A DNA stretch of 64,000 nucleotides from Emticicia oligotrophica DSM 17448 (GCF_000263195.1 NC_018748.1:3596001-3660000), one strand, 5' to 3'. Positions 26,471-36,315 are shown, counted from the stretch's first letter. Made by a program: numbers and translations. Notes: generated by a model from the sequence alone, not told the origin.

Positions 26471-28900
26471 ATGAAGTATAAAACACTTTACAATTTATTA
26501 ATTCTTTTGTTTCTATCACTTTCAGTATCTTATGCACAACGTAAATATACCGTTTCGGGTGTAATTAGGCAGAGTAAAGACAATAAACCTCTTCCAAGAG
26601 CTGCCATCTATGTTGATGAAACAGGCTATGGCACGCTCTCCGACACACTCGGACGTTATCAGATTTTAGTACCTAAAGGCACATTCAATCTTACCGTAAG
26701 TTATCAAGGTTTTTTTACAGAACATCAACGTATCGATATTACTAATAATTTGTCGATAGATATCATGATGGATGAAAAAGCCAACGATTTAGAAGAAGTT
26801 GTTGTCTCTGCCAATAGTGCTTCTCAGAATGTAAAGCGTTTGGAAACTGGTGTAACCAATCTGAATATCAGAAATATGAAAAAACTCCCAACACTTTTGG
26901 GAGAACTCGATATCATCAAAAGCTTATTTTCGCTACCAGGTGTGGCTAGCGTGGGTGAAGGTGCTTCTGGTTTTAATGTGAGAGGCGGAAATATCGACCA
27001 AAATCTTATTTTGATGGATAATGCTCCGGTGTTTAATGCATCGCACCTGATGGGGTTTTTCTCAGTTTTTAACCCTGATGCACTGCGTGATATTAATTTT
27101 TACAGAGGAGGTATTCCTGCACAGTACGGTGGCCGAACAGCCTCTGTACTAAATATTAACCTAAAAGATGCCAATGCCCAGAAGTTTTCTGGACAGGGCG
27201 GTATAGGGCTCGTGAGTAGCCGATTGATGCTTGAAGCCCCAATTATTAAAGATAAGAGTGGTGATGCTAAAGCTTCGTTTTTTATTGCTAGTCGATTTTC
27301 CTACGTTGGATATTTATTCAAGCTACTGCCACAACAAAATATTAAAAATACCAAAGCAGACTTTTACGACATCACCACCAAATTTGAATTCAGACCAACG
27401 ACCAAAGATAAAATTGCTCTAACGGCCTTTACTGGTTTTGATAAATTTAAAGTAGCTGGCGACTCACTCGCAAACTTGGAAGTGAATGCTTCTTCTTCAC
27501 TTTTCAATTGGAGAACAACTAATGCAACTGCTTCATGGGTACATTCTTTCAATAGTAAACTTACTTCAAAGATTTCAGGCGTTTTTAGCCGTTATGATGC
27601 CAATATTATTAATCCAGATTCGGTTTTAGCTTTTCGTTTAGAATCAAGTATTGTTTATAAAAATCTCAAAGCTGATTTCAATTTTCTACCTTCTGAAAAA
27701 CAAAAAATTGATTATGGCCTAAGCGTTATTAACTATCAAATTCAACCCGGAAAGTTAAGTCCTGATAACAGCATATCTCAAATTAATCCAATTACATTAC
27801 GCAATGAAAGTGCTTTAGAATCTGCGATTTATATCAATGATGAATATGAGTTTAACAGCAAGTTTTCAATTTTATTGGGATTGAGATATTCGCAGTTTAT
27901 CAATCGTGGAACTGGCTATCTGTACAATTATCAAGCAAATCTGCCAAAAAGTATCGAAACACTCACCGATTCGGTGTTTTATTCAAAAGGTAAGACTACC
28001 CAAACTTATGGTGGTTTAGAGCCGCGTTTTTCGGCCAAATATTCACTTAATGAGCGTTCTTCTATTAAAATTAGTTTGAATCGTATGATTCAGTATATTC
28101 AGCTAATTTCTAATACAACGGCAGCATTGCCAACAGCTCGCTGGAAATCGGCCGATAATTACATTAAACCTCAAGTAGCCGACCAGATTTCGATTGGGTA
28201 TTTTCAGAACTTAAAAGATAATAAAATAGAAGCCTCGATTGAGTTTTTCTATAAAAAGTTAACCAACGTAGCTGATTATAAAGATGGGTCGAATTTAATC
28301 TTAGAAAAGTTTCCTGAAACAGCTATTTTACAAGGAACAGGCCGTGCTTATGGAGCCGAACTTTATTTGAAGAAAAACATTGGTTTACTCACAGGTTGGA
28401 TGAGTTATACTTATTCGCAAACACAATTTTTGATTAAAAGCAAGTTTGAAGAAGAAACGATTAATAATGGAGAGTACTTTTCTCCGAACTATAACAAACC
28501 TCACATTTTTAATCTAATTGCCAGCTATCAAGCTGCCAAACGAATATCATTTTCTACTAACTTTACCTTCAGCACTGGCCGCCCGATTACTTATCCTGCC
28601 GCTAAGTTTTATGTAGGTGGTTTGATAGTACCCTATTATGCTAATCGAAATCAAGCTAATATTCCAAATTATGTCCGACTTGATTTAGCAATGAATATTG
28701 ATGCTAACCCTTATAAAAACAAAAAGCTAAAAGGTAGTTGGAATTTCTCGATTTATAATGTGCTTAATACGCGAAATGCATATTCAGTATTTTTTCGTAC
28801 TCAAACGCGTTATGCTCAATATTACAATAAGGTTGATATTTATAAACTATCTATCTTGGGTTCGATGATTCCTTCTATTTCCTATAACTTTAAGTTTTAA
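26471..28900 (+). CDS. TonB-dependent outer-membrane receptor (DUF4249-associated)
   Basis: This 809-residue protein is a TonB-dependent transporter of the CarboxypepD_reg-like class, shorter than SusC proteins. It has a signal peptide (LLILLFLSLSVSYAQ). A carboxypeptidase-regulatory-like domain covers about residues 26-110 (YTVSGVIRQSKDNKPLPRAA), followed by the plug (GFNVRGGNIDQNLILMDNAPVF, then AQYGGRTASVLNI). A barrel ends in Phe (SYNFKF). It has no STN domain, so it is not a FecR-type transducer. Two DUF4249 lipoproteins follow directly at 28920 and 29997, a gene pairing seen widely in Bacteroidota. They are probably surface partners in uptake, as SusD is for SusC. The substrate is unknown. 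Confidence 0.93.
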   Translation: MKYKTLYNLLILLFLSLSVSYAQRKYTVSGVIRQSKDNKPLPRAAIYVDETGYGTLSDTLGRYQILVPKGTFNLTVSYQGFFTEHQRIDITNNLSIDIMMDEKANDLEEVVVSANSASQNVKRLETGVTNLNIRNMKKLPTLLGELDIIKSLFSLPGVASVGEGASGFNVRGGNIDQNLILMDNAPVFNASHLMGFFSVFNPDALRDINFYRGGIPAQYGGRTASVLNINLKDANAQKFSGQGGIGLVSSRLMLEAPIIKDKSGDAKASFFIASRFSYVGYLFKLLPQQNIKNTKADFYDITTKFEFRPTTKDKIALTAFTGFDKFKVAGDSLANLEVNASSSLFNWRTTNATASWVHSFNSKLTSKISGVFSRYDANIINPDSVLAFRLESSIVYKNLKADFNFLPSEKQKIDYGLSVINYQIQPGKLSPDNSISQINPITLRNESALESAIYINDEYEFNSKFSILLGLRYSQFINRGTGYLYNYQANLPKSIETLTDSVFYSKGKTTQTYGGLEPRFSAKYSLNERSSIKISLNRMIQYIQLISNTTAALPTARWKSADNYIKPQVADQISIGYFQNLKDNKIEASIEFFYKKLTNVADYKDGSNLILEKFPETAILQGTGRAYGAELYLKKNIGLLTGWMSYTYSQTQFLIKSKFEEETINNGEYFSPNYNKPHIFNLIASYQAAKRISFSTNFTFSTGRPITYPAAKFYVGGLIVPYYANRNQANIPNYVRLDLAMNIDANPYKNKKLKGSWNFSIYNVLNTRNAYSVFFRTQTRYAQYYNKVDIYKLSILGSMIPSISYNFKF

Positions 28901-28919
28901 ACCCACATGTTCCACACAA

Positions 28920-29981
28920 ATGAAAAAGAATTTGACACTGTTAACTCTTGCATGCCTTTTTGGTCTTGTAGCTTGTATAGATGAATTTGACCCAAAATTA
29001 CAAGGTGGAAAACCAAAAATTGTATTTGAAGGTACATTAACAAATTTACCCGGACCTTATTTTTTTCAATTGAGTTATTCAGCAGGTTATAATAGTAAAG
29101 AAAGTGTTTTTGATAAGTTTGTGAATGCCGCTAAAGTTTGGATAACAGATGGAGAAAGTCGGGTTGACTTGACGGATTTGAATAAAGGACAATTCAGTAC
29201 TCCGGAGAACTTTAGAGGAAAAATTGGAAAAACCTATCAACTTCATATTCAATTGAGCGATGGAACAACTTATGAAAGTGAGCCTGAAAAGATGAAAATG
29301 ACACCTCCAATTGAAAAAATATATAGTGAGTTTAAGTTGACGACCACACCATTTCCCAAATATAGAGGTAATTTTAATATTTATGTTGATGTAAAAGACC
29401 CTGACTCACAAGGAGATTATTATCGTTGGAAATGGGTGCATTATGAAAGAGCAAGTTATTGTTCACAATATACTGTTACAGGTGATAGACCTACAATTGT
29501 TTATCAGAAATGTTGTACTGATTGTTGGAACGCTACGAGTTGTTTAGGTTGTATTGTTTTAGCTTCTGATAATTTAATCAATGGGAATATGCTCAAAAGG
29601 CAACTTATTGGGCAAATTCCTTTCGATAATATTACTGGATATTATATGTTGATTGAACAAATGAGTTTATCTCGAAATGCATATAATTTTTGGCGAAATG
29701 TGGCACAGCAATCCAATAATTCGGGTGGGATTTTTGATATTGCTCCTGCATCAATTAGGGGAAATCTGAAAAATATTAATGATAATTCAGATGTTATTTT
29801 AGGCTATTTTCAAGTGTCTGCCGTTGAACAAAAAGCAGTTTATATTCAGCGGAATAATACCGGTATTCTACCTTTTGGTTTGAGTTTTAGTGGCTCAAAT
29901 TTCAACTATGATGCCAATTGTGAAATCTGTAAAGAAAGTCAATATCGTACTGCCAAAAGACCTTTAAACTGGGTTGATTGA
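28920..29981 (+). CDS. DUF4249 lipoprotein (copy 1)
   Basis: This 353-residue protein carries a lipobox (FGLVAC) and starts IDEFDPKLQGGKPKIVFEGTL, the standard opening of DUF4249. The N-terminal half is beta-rich, like a carbohydrate- or protein-binding sandwich. A cysteine cluster C198-C-T-D-C-W-N-x3-C-L-G-C211 is present, and a C-E-I-C pair (334, 337) lies near the C-terminus. It follows the TonB receptor by 19 bases, so the two are co-transcribed. The protein is most likely anchored in the outer membrane and helps the receptor. The biochemical role of DUF4249 is unknown. Copy 2 follows immediately and is highly similar, which marks a tandem duplication. Confidence 0.93.
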   Translation: MKKNLTLLTLACLFGLVACIDEFDPKLQGGKPKIVFEGTLTNLPGPYFFQLSYSAGYNSKESVFDKFVNAAKVWITDGESRVDLTDLNKGQFSTPENFRGKIGKTYQLHIQLSDGTTYESEPEKMKMTPPIEKIYSEFKLTTTPFPKYRGNFNIYVDVKDPDSQGDYYRWKWVHYERASYCSQYTVTGDRPTIVYQKCCTDCWNATSCLGCIVLASDNLINGNMLKRQLIGQIPFDNITGYYMLIEQMSLSRNAYNFWRNVAQQSNNSGGIFDIAPASIRGNLKNINDNSDVILGYFQVSAVEQKAVYIQRNNTGILPFGLSFSGSNFNYDANCEICKESQYRTAKRPLNWVD

Positions 29982-29996
29982 ATAAGTTAAAAAACT

Positions 29997-31055
29997 ATGA
30001 AAGCTATTAGTAAGCTATTTTTTGCCGTACTTTTTACTCTTTTTGCTTGTGTCGATGAGTTCGACCCAAAATTAACAGGGGGTGTTCCTTTGATTGTTTT
30101 TGAAGGTACATTAACCGACCAGCCAGGCCCACATTTCTTTTTACTGAGCTTTTCGGCTGGTTATAATAGCAAAGAGAGTGTTTTTGATAAATACGTCAAT
30201 GCTGCTAAAGTGTGGATAATCGATTCGAAAGGTATTCGAACAGATTTGACCGATTTGAATCGAGGACAATTTAGTACCCCAACGGGTTTTCGGGGACAAA
30301 TTGGTAATGCCTACACACTTCATGTACGCACAAGTGAGGGGGTTGAGTATGCAAGTAATGTCGAACCTATGCGTGCTTCGCCTTCAATTGAAAAAGTTTA
30401 TACAGAATTTAAACTAACAACAATTCCTCGACCGCAATATCGAGGTATGTATAATGTGTATGTTGATGTAAAAGACCCACTTACTGAAGGAGATTATTAT
30501 CGTTGGACATGGAAAAATTATCAGAAAGCAGGTTTTTGCGAAGTTTATACTGTTCCTCGTACAGACCCTCCCGTTAGGTATTTACGAAAATGTTGTGATG
30601 ATTGCTGGAATATTACGCAATGTTTAGGGTGCGTAAATGTAGCTTCCGATAAACTTGTGAATGGTCGTACTTTGGCGAAGCAGTTAATTGGCCAAATCCC
30701 TTATGATAATACTACGCCCTATTATTTGTTGGTAGAACAGCAAAGTCTCACTAAAGAGGCCTATTTGTACTGGTCGGCAGTGAAAGAACAAACTAATAAT
30801 TCGGGAGGGATTTTTGATACCGCACCAGCAAAAATCAGTGGAAATATTAAAAATCTTACCGATAGTTCGAAACCAATGTTAGGTTATTTTCAAGTTTCGG
30901 CAATTTCACAGAAAGCAGTTTTTATTCAAAGAAATAATGTAAGTGTACCTCCTTTTAGTAGTGGACTAATTGTTTATCCATTCGATACCGAATGTGCAGT
31001 TTGCAATGAAAGCCCTTACAGAACTTCTAGGAAACCAATAGATTGGGTAGATTAA
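29997..31055 (+). CDS. DUF4249 lipoprotein (copy 2)
   Basis: This 352-residue protein is a tandem duplicate of the gene at 28920, 15 bases away. The lipobox is TLFAC, and the mature start VDEFDPKLTGGVPLIVFEGTL is almost the same. The cysteine cluster is kept exactly in spacing (C199-C-D-D-C-W-N-x3-C-L-G-C212), as is the C-terminal C-A-V-C pair and the ending (P)(I/L)(D/N)WVD. The strict retention of all cysteines between the copies argues for disulfides or a bound metal with structural weight. Sequence differences concentrate between residues 85-120 and 175-195. The copies may form a heterodimer or bind different ligands. Confidence 0.93.
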   Translation: MKAISKLFFAVLFTLFACVDEFDPKLTGGVPLIVFEGTLTDQPGPHFFLLSFSAGYNSKESVFDKYVNAAKVWIIDSKGIRTDLTDLNRGQFSTPTGFRGQIGNAYTLHVRTSEGVEYASNVEPMRASPSIEKVYTEFKLTTIPRPQYRGMYNVYVDVKDPLTEGDYYRWTWKNYQKAGFCEVYTVPRTDPPVRYLRKCCDDCWNITQCLGCVNVASDKLVNGRTLAKQLIGQIPYDNTTPYYLLVEQQSLTKEAYLYWSAVKEQTNNSGGIFDTAPAKISGNIKNLTDSSKPMLGYFQVSAISQKAVFIQRNNVSVPPFSSGLIVYPFDTECAVCNESPYRTSRKPIDWVD

Positions 31056-31089
31056 TCAAGGAAGTACAGTAATTACTAATATCTTTGAT

Positions 31090-31437
31090 TTAATTACTAA
31101 ACGACCTAGCCTTTCTTCTTGAAACTACAATTTTATCGCCTGTGGTAAGATGAGCGATATGTTCTTCACCTTGGCGTTCGATATGTTTTAGGTATCGAAG
31201 GTTGAGCATAAACTTTCGATGAACTCTGGCAAAATGCCCTTTATTAATTAGGTCAGTTTCGTGTGTTTTGAGTGTCCTTGATGAAACTACTTTTCTTCCA
31301 CAACTTAAATGAAACTCTGTGTAATTTTCGAGACTACTCAAATATACAACTTCATCAGGTTGAATGCAGATTTTACCGTGATTAAACCAAATGAGTTTTG
31401 GGTCACAAAAGTTTGGTCTTGTAAAGAAAGTTTTCAT
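31090..31437 (-). CDS. Orphan LytTR DNA-binding protein (no receiver domain)
   Basis: This protein of 115 residues consists almost only of a LytTR DNA-binding domain (about residues 20-112), with VVYLSSLENYTEFHL, HFARVHRKFMLNLRYL and a basic end VVSRRKARSF. ATG at 31437 is preferred; a TTG start at 31470 would add 11 residues. It has no phosphoacceptor receiver domain, so it cannot be controlled by phosphorylation in the usual way. It lies 140 bases after the second of two histidine kinases and in the same direction as the full LytTR response regulator at 35481. It could compete with or pair with that regulator at its sites. Low expression or direct ligand control are alternatives. Confidence 0.9.
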   Translation of the reverse strand: MKTFFTRPNFCDPKLIWFNHGKICIQPDEVVYLSSLENYTEFHLSCGRKVVSSRTLKTHETDLINKGHFARVHRKFMLNLRYLKHIERQGEEHIAHLTTGDKIVVSRRKARSFSN

Positions 31438-31577
31438 GGCTATTAGAAATTTGTTGAGCCAAAATTGCAAAGAAAGTAATTACTATTTTAATTGTAATTA
31501 TTATTTGGTAGGATTACTGGATATTTGGTAGGTTTGGGTTATTATTTGGCGGTACTATTTTTTTACTAAACGTAGTT

Positions 31578-33509
31578 TTACTCAATCGGTATCCGTACTG
31601 TTACGTTTGTGCCCGCACTTAGTCCGTTAGGTTGTTGCTTATCAATAATCTGAATATCTATAAACAATTCGCTAATTTTTTTAAGTAAATCTACCCTTTC
31701 ATCATTAATACTCATACCCAAAGATTGATACTTTGGTGTATTCTTGCGAAGTAATGAGGCATTTTCACGCCCAATGCCATTATCATCAATCTCTATTTTT
31801 ATTGTTTTTGAGTTTTCAATAGAAACTTTCAAGGTTATTATTCTAATGCCGTCTTTGTTCATTAAGCCATGTTTGATGGCATTTTCTATATACGGTTGAA
31901 GCAGCATTGGAGGAATGAGAATTTCATCGGTATTAATCGATGGCTCAATTTCATAGTTAAATACAAAGTTTTCTTCAAAACGGCGTTTTTCTAAACTGAT
32001 ATAGAGAATTGCTATCTCAAGTTCGTTGGTAAGCGTTATGAGTTGCTCTTTTGAGTATTGTAAAATCGAACGCATTAATGTTGAAAAATCAGTTAGATAT
32101 TCCGATGCTTCGGTCGAGCGGTGAGTGAGGATATAACTTTTGATAGAATTTAGACTATTGAATACAAAATGTGGATTTATTTGTGAACGCAAGGTACGTA
32201 ATTCAGATTCCATAATAGATTTTTGTAGTGATTTTTGCTCTTTTTGAATCTGATAACTTTTCATTCCAATAGCGATTGAAAAGAAAAAGACTTCGATTAA
32301 AATGCCCAAAGTAAATAATAAACTGGGTTCTACTCGAAACAATATCATGGGTGGATTTTGAAGTTCGTTGGATAAAAAACCAGCTAATCCACCAAGCATC
32401 AAAAAAGTGCTTCCGATTTTAATAAATCGAGCAATTCGTCCTTTAATACGGAAAATAGTAAATAATAAAGTGAGATTTAAAACAGGCAAAGTATCCTGAA
32501 ATATCCAAAAAATTCTTGTACTCCAGTCAAGGCGTTTGAATACAAAAAGAATAATTATATCTGCCAAAAGTATAGAAGCCAATGTGATTATCACCCAACT
32601 GAAAATCTTGGCTAAAAGAGGGAAACGTTTTTTTAATTCTAGAAATTCAAAAATGAATAAAAAATAAAAAATATGTGTAAGAAGAACATAAATATTGCTA
32701 TTTCCAGTAAACTTTAAATTTGGTAAGTATTTGAAAATCAGGTAGTTGTAGGGAGAGTGTTCGTATTCCCAAAGATTAAAAAGGGCAATCGAAATGGTAT
32801 AAAAAGCATAATAAAGATAGTAAGGTTGACGGTCAAGAAAGTAAAATAATAAAACAAAAAGGGCCACGAAAAGCAGAACCGCAATCAAACAACCATTAGT
32901 GACTAAGTAAATATATTCATCATAAAAGGCATTTAATTTTTTTAGATTTTCGGTAGTTTTGCTTATGAAAATAGGTTTTATCTCAAAGTTTTCTCTGGGA
33001 TAATCTTTTATTCTTGCATAAAAATGATAAGTACTTTTCGGCAACAATCTAAGTAAAATATATTGGTCATCAGATTTAAAAGACCTATCTTTTTTTCTTA
33101 ACGCTTCATTAGCTTCGCCGATTTCTTTTAGATAATTCAGCTTTGATTCATACAATGTAGTTCTCAGATGTAAGCCACTACTAAATAAAATGTCAAGTGT
33201 ATCGTTTGTTGGATTTTCAACTTCAAATTTTAACCAATAGCTATATTTATATCCACTAATGAAGCTTTTAGGTAGCTGAAAACTATTAAGCGGACGAAAT
33301 TCTTGAAGTGGAATTTGCTGAGACTCAAGCTTATCTGTCGAATCTATATAAAGTTGTGTACTATCGCTAAAGTCTAATAGCCCGTTATGTTCAAGATTTG
33401 TATATAGTTTTACTTGTGCCGCTACCGAAACACATAAAAAAAGCCAAGCAAAACTTACAGCTAAGAGTTTTGTGATTATACGATTGATATGTATTTTATT
33501 CTGAACCAA
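31578..33509 (-). CDS. 7TMR-DISM sensor histidine kinase (copy 2)
   Basis: This protein of about 643 residues is a membrane receptor kinase. After a signal peptide (VSFAWLFLCVSVAAQ), a periplasmic 7TMR-DISMED2 beta-domain covers about residues 35-180. Seven transmembrane helices follow (about 200-410), then a LytS/YehU-type His_kinase domain with L-R-S-Q-I-N-P-H447-F and an ATPase domain with the N box (PYIENAIKHGL) and IDDNGIGRE. No ATG is found near the signal peptide; translation seems to begin at TTG 33509, four bases after the stop of copy 1, which implies translational coupling. It is a close paralog of copy 1. The expected partner is the LytTR response regulator at 35481-36224. Confidence 0.92.
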   Translation of the reverse strand: MVQNKIHINRIITKLLAVSFAWLFLCVSVAAQVKLYTNLEHNGLLDFSDSTQLYIDSTDKLESQQIPLQEFRPLNSFQLPKSFISGYKYSYWLKFEVENPTNDTLDILFSSGLHLRTTLYESKLNYLKEIGEANEALRKKDRSFKSDDQYILLRLLPKSTYHFYARIKDYPRENFEIKPIFISKTTENLKKLNAFYDEYIYLVTNGCLIAVLLFVALFVLLFYFLDRQPYYLYYAFYTISIALFNLWEYEHSPYNYLIFKYLPNLKFTGNSNIYVLLTHIFYFLFIFEFLELKKRFPLLAKIFSWVIITLASILLADIIILFVFKRLDWSTRIFWIFQDTLPVLNLTLLFTIFRIKGRIARFIKIGSTFLMLGGLAGFLSNELQNPPMILFRVEPSLLFTLGILIEVFFFSIAIGMKSYQIQKEQKSLQKSIMESELRTLRSQINPHFVFNSLNSIKSYILTHRSTEASEYLTDFSTLMRSILQYSKEQLITLTNELEIAILYISLEKRRFEENFVFNYEIEPSINTDEILIPPMLLQPYIENAIKHGLMNKDGIRIITLKVSIENSKTIKIEIDDNGIGRENASLLRKNTPKYQSLGMSINDERVDLLKKISELFIDIQIIDKQQPNGLSAGTNVTVRIPIE

Positions 33510-33513
33510 AATC

Positions 33514-35427
33514 TTAAATTGGTAAAGTGATTATAACGGTTGTGCCCTCTGATATTCCCTGCGGTGTTTTTTTATCAACAATTTCTATATTAATGTGAAG
33601 GTCGGTTGTAAGACCTAAAAGTTGTATCCGCTCATCATTAATTGTTGTACTCATTGATTCATGATTAATCGTATTTTTTTGCTGGATGCCCGCTCTTTCT
33701 CGCCCAATTCCATTATCATCAATTTTAATATATATTTCCTCCGAGTTTTTCCTTTCAATTTTTAAAGTCAAAACTCGATTTTCTGCCTTACTCATGAGCC
33801 CATGTTTGATGGCATTTTCAATGTACGGTTGTAAAAGCATTGGCGGAATCAAAATATCATCAATATTTAAAGTTTCATCAATCTGATAATCAAATAAAAA
33901 ACCACCTTCAAACCTAAGATTTTCAAGTTTAATATATAGTAAAGTGGTTTCGAGTTCGGCGGCTAATGAGATAAATTTATCTTTCGATTGTTGAAGTATT
34001 GCACGCATTAAGGTCGAAAAATCAGTAAGATATTCAGAAGCTTCCAGCTTACGGTCACGCAAGATGTAACTTTTAATAGAGTTCAAACTATTAAATATAA
34101 AATGGGGATTGATTTGTGAGCGTAAAGTTCGGAGTTCTGATTCCTTAACGGAGCGAATTAGCTGATTTCGAAGACGCTGGGTTAACCATGTTTTATAGCC
34201 TAAAGCCGTAGAAAAACAGAAGATTTCAATCAAAACTGCATAGTTTAGTACAAAACTTGGAGCCAAACGCATTAATACAATATTATCGGGCTTTATTAGT
34301 AGCAACTGTTCTAAAAAACCAACGATTGCTCCAATCAATAATACAGTGCTACCAATTTGAATGTATCTCACGAAAGGACCTTTGAGTTGATATAATTGGT
34401 AGGTGATGTATATGCCAAAAATGGCAATAATTGGCTGACTAATAAGCCAGATTTTTCCTCCTAAAGAGTAATTGGTTAGTATAAAATTAACAAATGTGTC
34501 AATGATGAGTAGAATGACTAAAAATTTGACAAAGCCATGTAAAACTCTATTAAACTTAGGAGCATTTTGTTGTAACTCAAGAAATTCAGAATGAAAAAGG
34601 TAGTAGAAAATATTCGTTAGTAGCAGGTAGGTATTATTATTTCCTGAAAATTTAAGTACTGGAATATAACTGAAAATAAAATGAATATAGGGTGAATGTT
34701 CAATTGCCCAAAAACCAAAAATAGCTAAGAAAAAAATATAGAGACCATAGTATAAATAGTAGCGTTTTTGTTCTACAAAATACATGATAAACATATAAAT
34801 AGTAGCAAATGTAAGAATAGAGAGATAGATTCCATCATGTAATAAATAGCCATATTCTTCATCAAATGCTTTTATTTTTGTTTCATATTCGGCTGCATAA
34901 CTAACTATTTTGGGGGTTAATTTGAAGTAAATTTGAGGGTGTTCATTTACTTTTATTAATAAATCATAAGTCTGATTTGGATAGAAACTGAGCGGTATGA
35001 ATTGTTCATCAAACTTGTAGGGCCTTTCATTCGGCCTTAATGTTTGATTGGTTGATTGTAGTTTTTGTAAACTATTTTCTGAAATTCTGAAAACATCAAT
35101 ACTCTTATGTACTCCTGTAGTGAATAATACATTGATAGTTGTATCAGTAGGATTCTTAATGCTAACTTTCAACCAAAAAGTATATTGATGATAGTCATTG
35201 AAGAGTGGTGGGAATTTGAATAAATGAAGTGGTTTGAAATTTTGTTTTTGAATATGTTGAAATGGAATTTTACCTATTGAGTCAATAAATAGTTGACAAT
35301 TGGGCTTTAAGTCAATTTCACCCTCATAGTTTATTTTTTTTGAAAGTACTGTTGTATCAAGGTTTTGTGAAAAAACAACCCTTGAGAGTAATATTAAGCT
35401 AAACGATATGATTTTTGATAACTGCAA
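33514..35427 (-). CDS. 7TMR-DISM sensor histidine kinase (copy 1)
   Basis: This 637-residue receptor kinase has the same order of parts as copy 2. A signal peptide is followed by a periplasmic DISMED2 domain (about residues 35-180, with FTTGVHKSIDVFRI), seven membrane helices and the His_kinase domain with phospho-acceptor His442 in S-Q-I-N-P-H-F. The ATPase domain has PYIENAIKHGL and IDDNGIGRE. The kinase core is strongly conserved between the copies, while the sensor domains differ more, so each probably senses its own ligand and feeds one regulator. The sensor type commonly binds carbohydrates or related small molecules, but no ligand can be named. It starts 53 bases after the response regulator gene. 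Confidence 0.94.
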   Translation of the reverse strand: MQLSKIISFSLILLSRVVFSQNLDTTVLSKKINYEGEIDLKPNCQLFIDSIGKIPFQHIQKQNFKPLHLFKFPPLFNDYHQYTFWLKVSIKNPTDTTINVLFTTGVHKSIDVFRISENSLQKLQSTNQTLRPNERPYKFDEQFIPLSFYPNQTYDLLIKVNEHPQIYFKLTPKIVSYAAEYETKIKAFDEEYGYLLHDGIYLSILTFATIYMFIMYFVEQKRYYLYYGLYIFFLAIFGFWAIEHSPYIHFIFSYIPVLKFSGNNNTYLLLTNIFYYLFHSEFLELQQNAPKFNRVLHGFVKFLVILLIIDTFVNFILTNYSLGGKIWLISQPIIAIFGIYITYQLYQLKGPFVRYIQIGSTVLLIGAIVGFLEQLLLIKPDNIVLMRLAPSFVLNYAVLIEIFCFSTALGYKTWLTQRLRNQLIRSVKESELRTLRSQINPHFIFNSLNSIKSYILRDRKLEASEYLTDFSTLMRAILQQSKDKFISLAAELETTLLYIKLENLRFEGGFLFDYQIDETLNIDDILIPPMLLQPYIENAIKHGLMSKAENRVLTLKIERKNSEEIYIKIDDNGIGRERAGIQQKNTINHESMSTTINDERIQLLGLTTDLHINIEIVDKKTPQGISEGTTVIITLPI

Positions 35428-35480
35428 GATTTTGAAATATTGGCTAAAGTTTGCTTAATATATTAAATTTAATAAAAGTT

Positions 35481-36224
35481 TTACCTGACTAAATCCATGA
35501 GTTTTATACGATTGGCTCTTGAAACTTGGAGGCTTGCTCCGTTATTCATTACTACGTACCCTCCTTCACCTTTGACATATTTTTTAATGAAAGCCATATT
35601 TACTAAATATGATTGATGAATTCTTACAAATGGATGATTGGAAAGTAGTGATTCTAAATCTTTTAGCGTTCGAGAAATAAGTATTTTATCTTTATTCAGC
35701 ATATAGATTCTTGAGTAATTTCCATCAGCTTCTGCATAAATAATGTCTGTAATTGAAATAAACTCTAAGCCTTCGGGGGTTGGTACCGCAATGTTTGGTT
35801 TGTGGTGAATTCCTCCACGCATATTGGCAAGTAGTAATTCTAAGTTTTGGAGGTCAACATGTTTATTCTGTTTCTGTCTAACTTTATCTACTGCTCTGAT
35901 AAGTTTTTCTTTTGAAACGGGCTTTAGTAAATAATCAATTGCACAAAAATCAAAGGCTGTTAGAGCAAAAGCATCATAAGCAGTACAAAAAATCACTTCG
36001 AAATTTATTTTTGGTATTTTAAGCAAAAAATCGAACCCATTCATTTGTGGCATGCTAATATCAAGGAAGATCATATCAGGAACCAATGTGTCGAGTAATT
36101 CTAATGCTTTTTCAGCCGATTGGCATTTCGCCAAAATCTTTACATCTGGGCAGTAGGTTTGTAGTTCAATTTCGAGTGTGTCTAGGCAACCCCTCTCGTC
36201 GTCTATTAAAATGGCGGTTAGCAT
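35481..36224 (-). CDS. LytTR-family response regulator
   Basis: This protein of 247 residues is the transcriptional output of the two adjacent kinases. ATG at 36224 (MLTAILIDDERG) is chosen over an upstream TTG because the receiver domain begins right there. The receiver (about residues 1-118) has the acidic pair Asp8-Asp9, phospho-acceptor Asp55 in FLDISMP and a conserved Lys in YLLKPVSKEKL. The LytTR domain (about 145-247) contains DIIYAEADGNYSRIYM and HPFVRIHQSYLVNMAFI. It heads the operon. Targets probably include this operon or the nearby TonB/DUF4249 genes, but no operator was identified. Confidence 0.95.
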   Translation of the reverse strand: MLTAILIDDERGCLDTLEIELQTYCPDVKILAKCQSAEKALELLDTLVPDMIFLDISMPQMNGFDFLLKIPKINFEVIFCTAYDAFALTAFDFCAIDYLLKPVSKEKLIRAVDKVRQKQNKHVDLQNLELLLANMRGGIHHKPNIAVPTPEGLEFISITDIIYAEADGNYSRIYMLNKDKILISRTLKDLESLLSNHPFVRIHQSYLVNMAFIKKYVKGEGGYVVMNNGASLQVSRANRIKLMDLVR

Positions 36225-36307
36225 ATTATAAAGATTTTCAGAAAAGTGAAAATACAAAAAAAACTTGAAAATATAAATATCTATAGAAACTGAGCAAACT
36301 TTTTTGG

Positions 36308-36315
36308 TACCTTTG
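36308..36315 (+). promoter_or_regulatory. Possible -7 box (TACCTTTG) upstream of citrate synthase
   Basis: The octamer fits TAnnTTTG and equals the rpsF box. It is about 190 bases from the gltA start, so the leader would be long, and no -33 element is seen. Confidence 0.3.
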
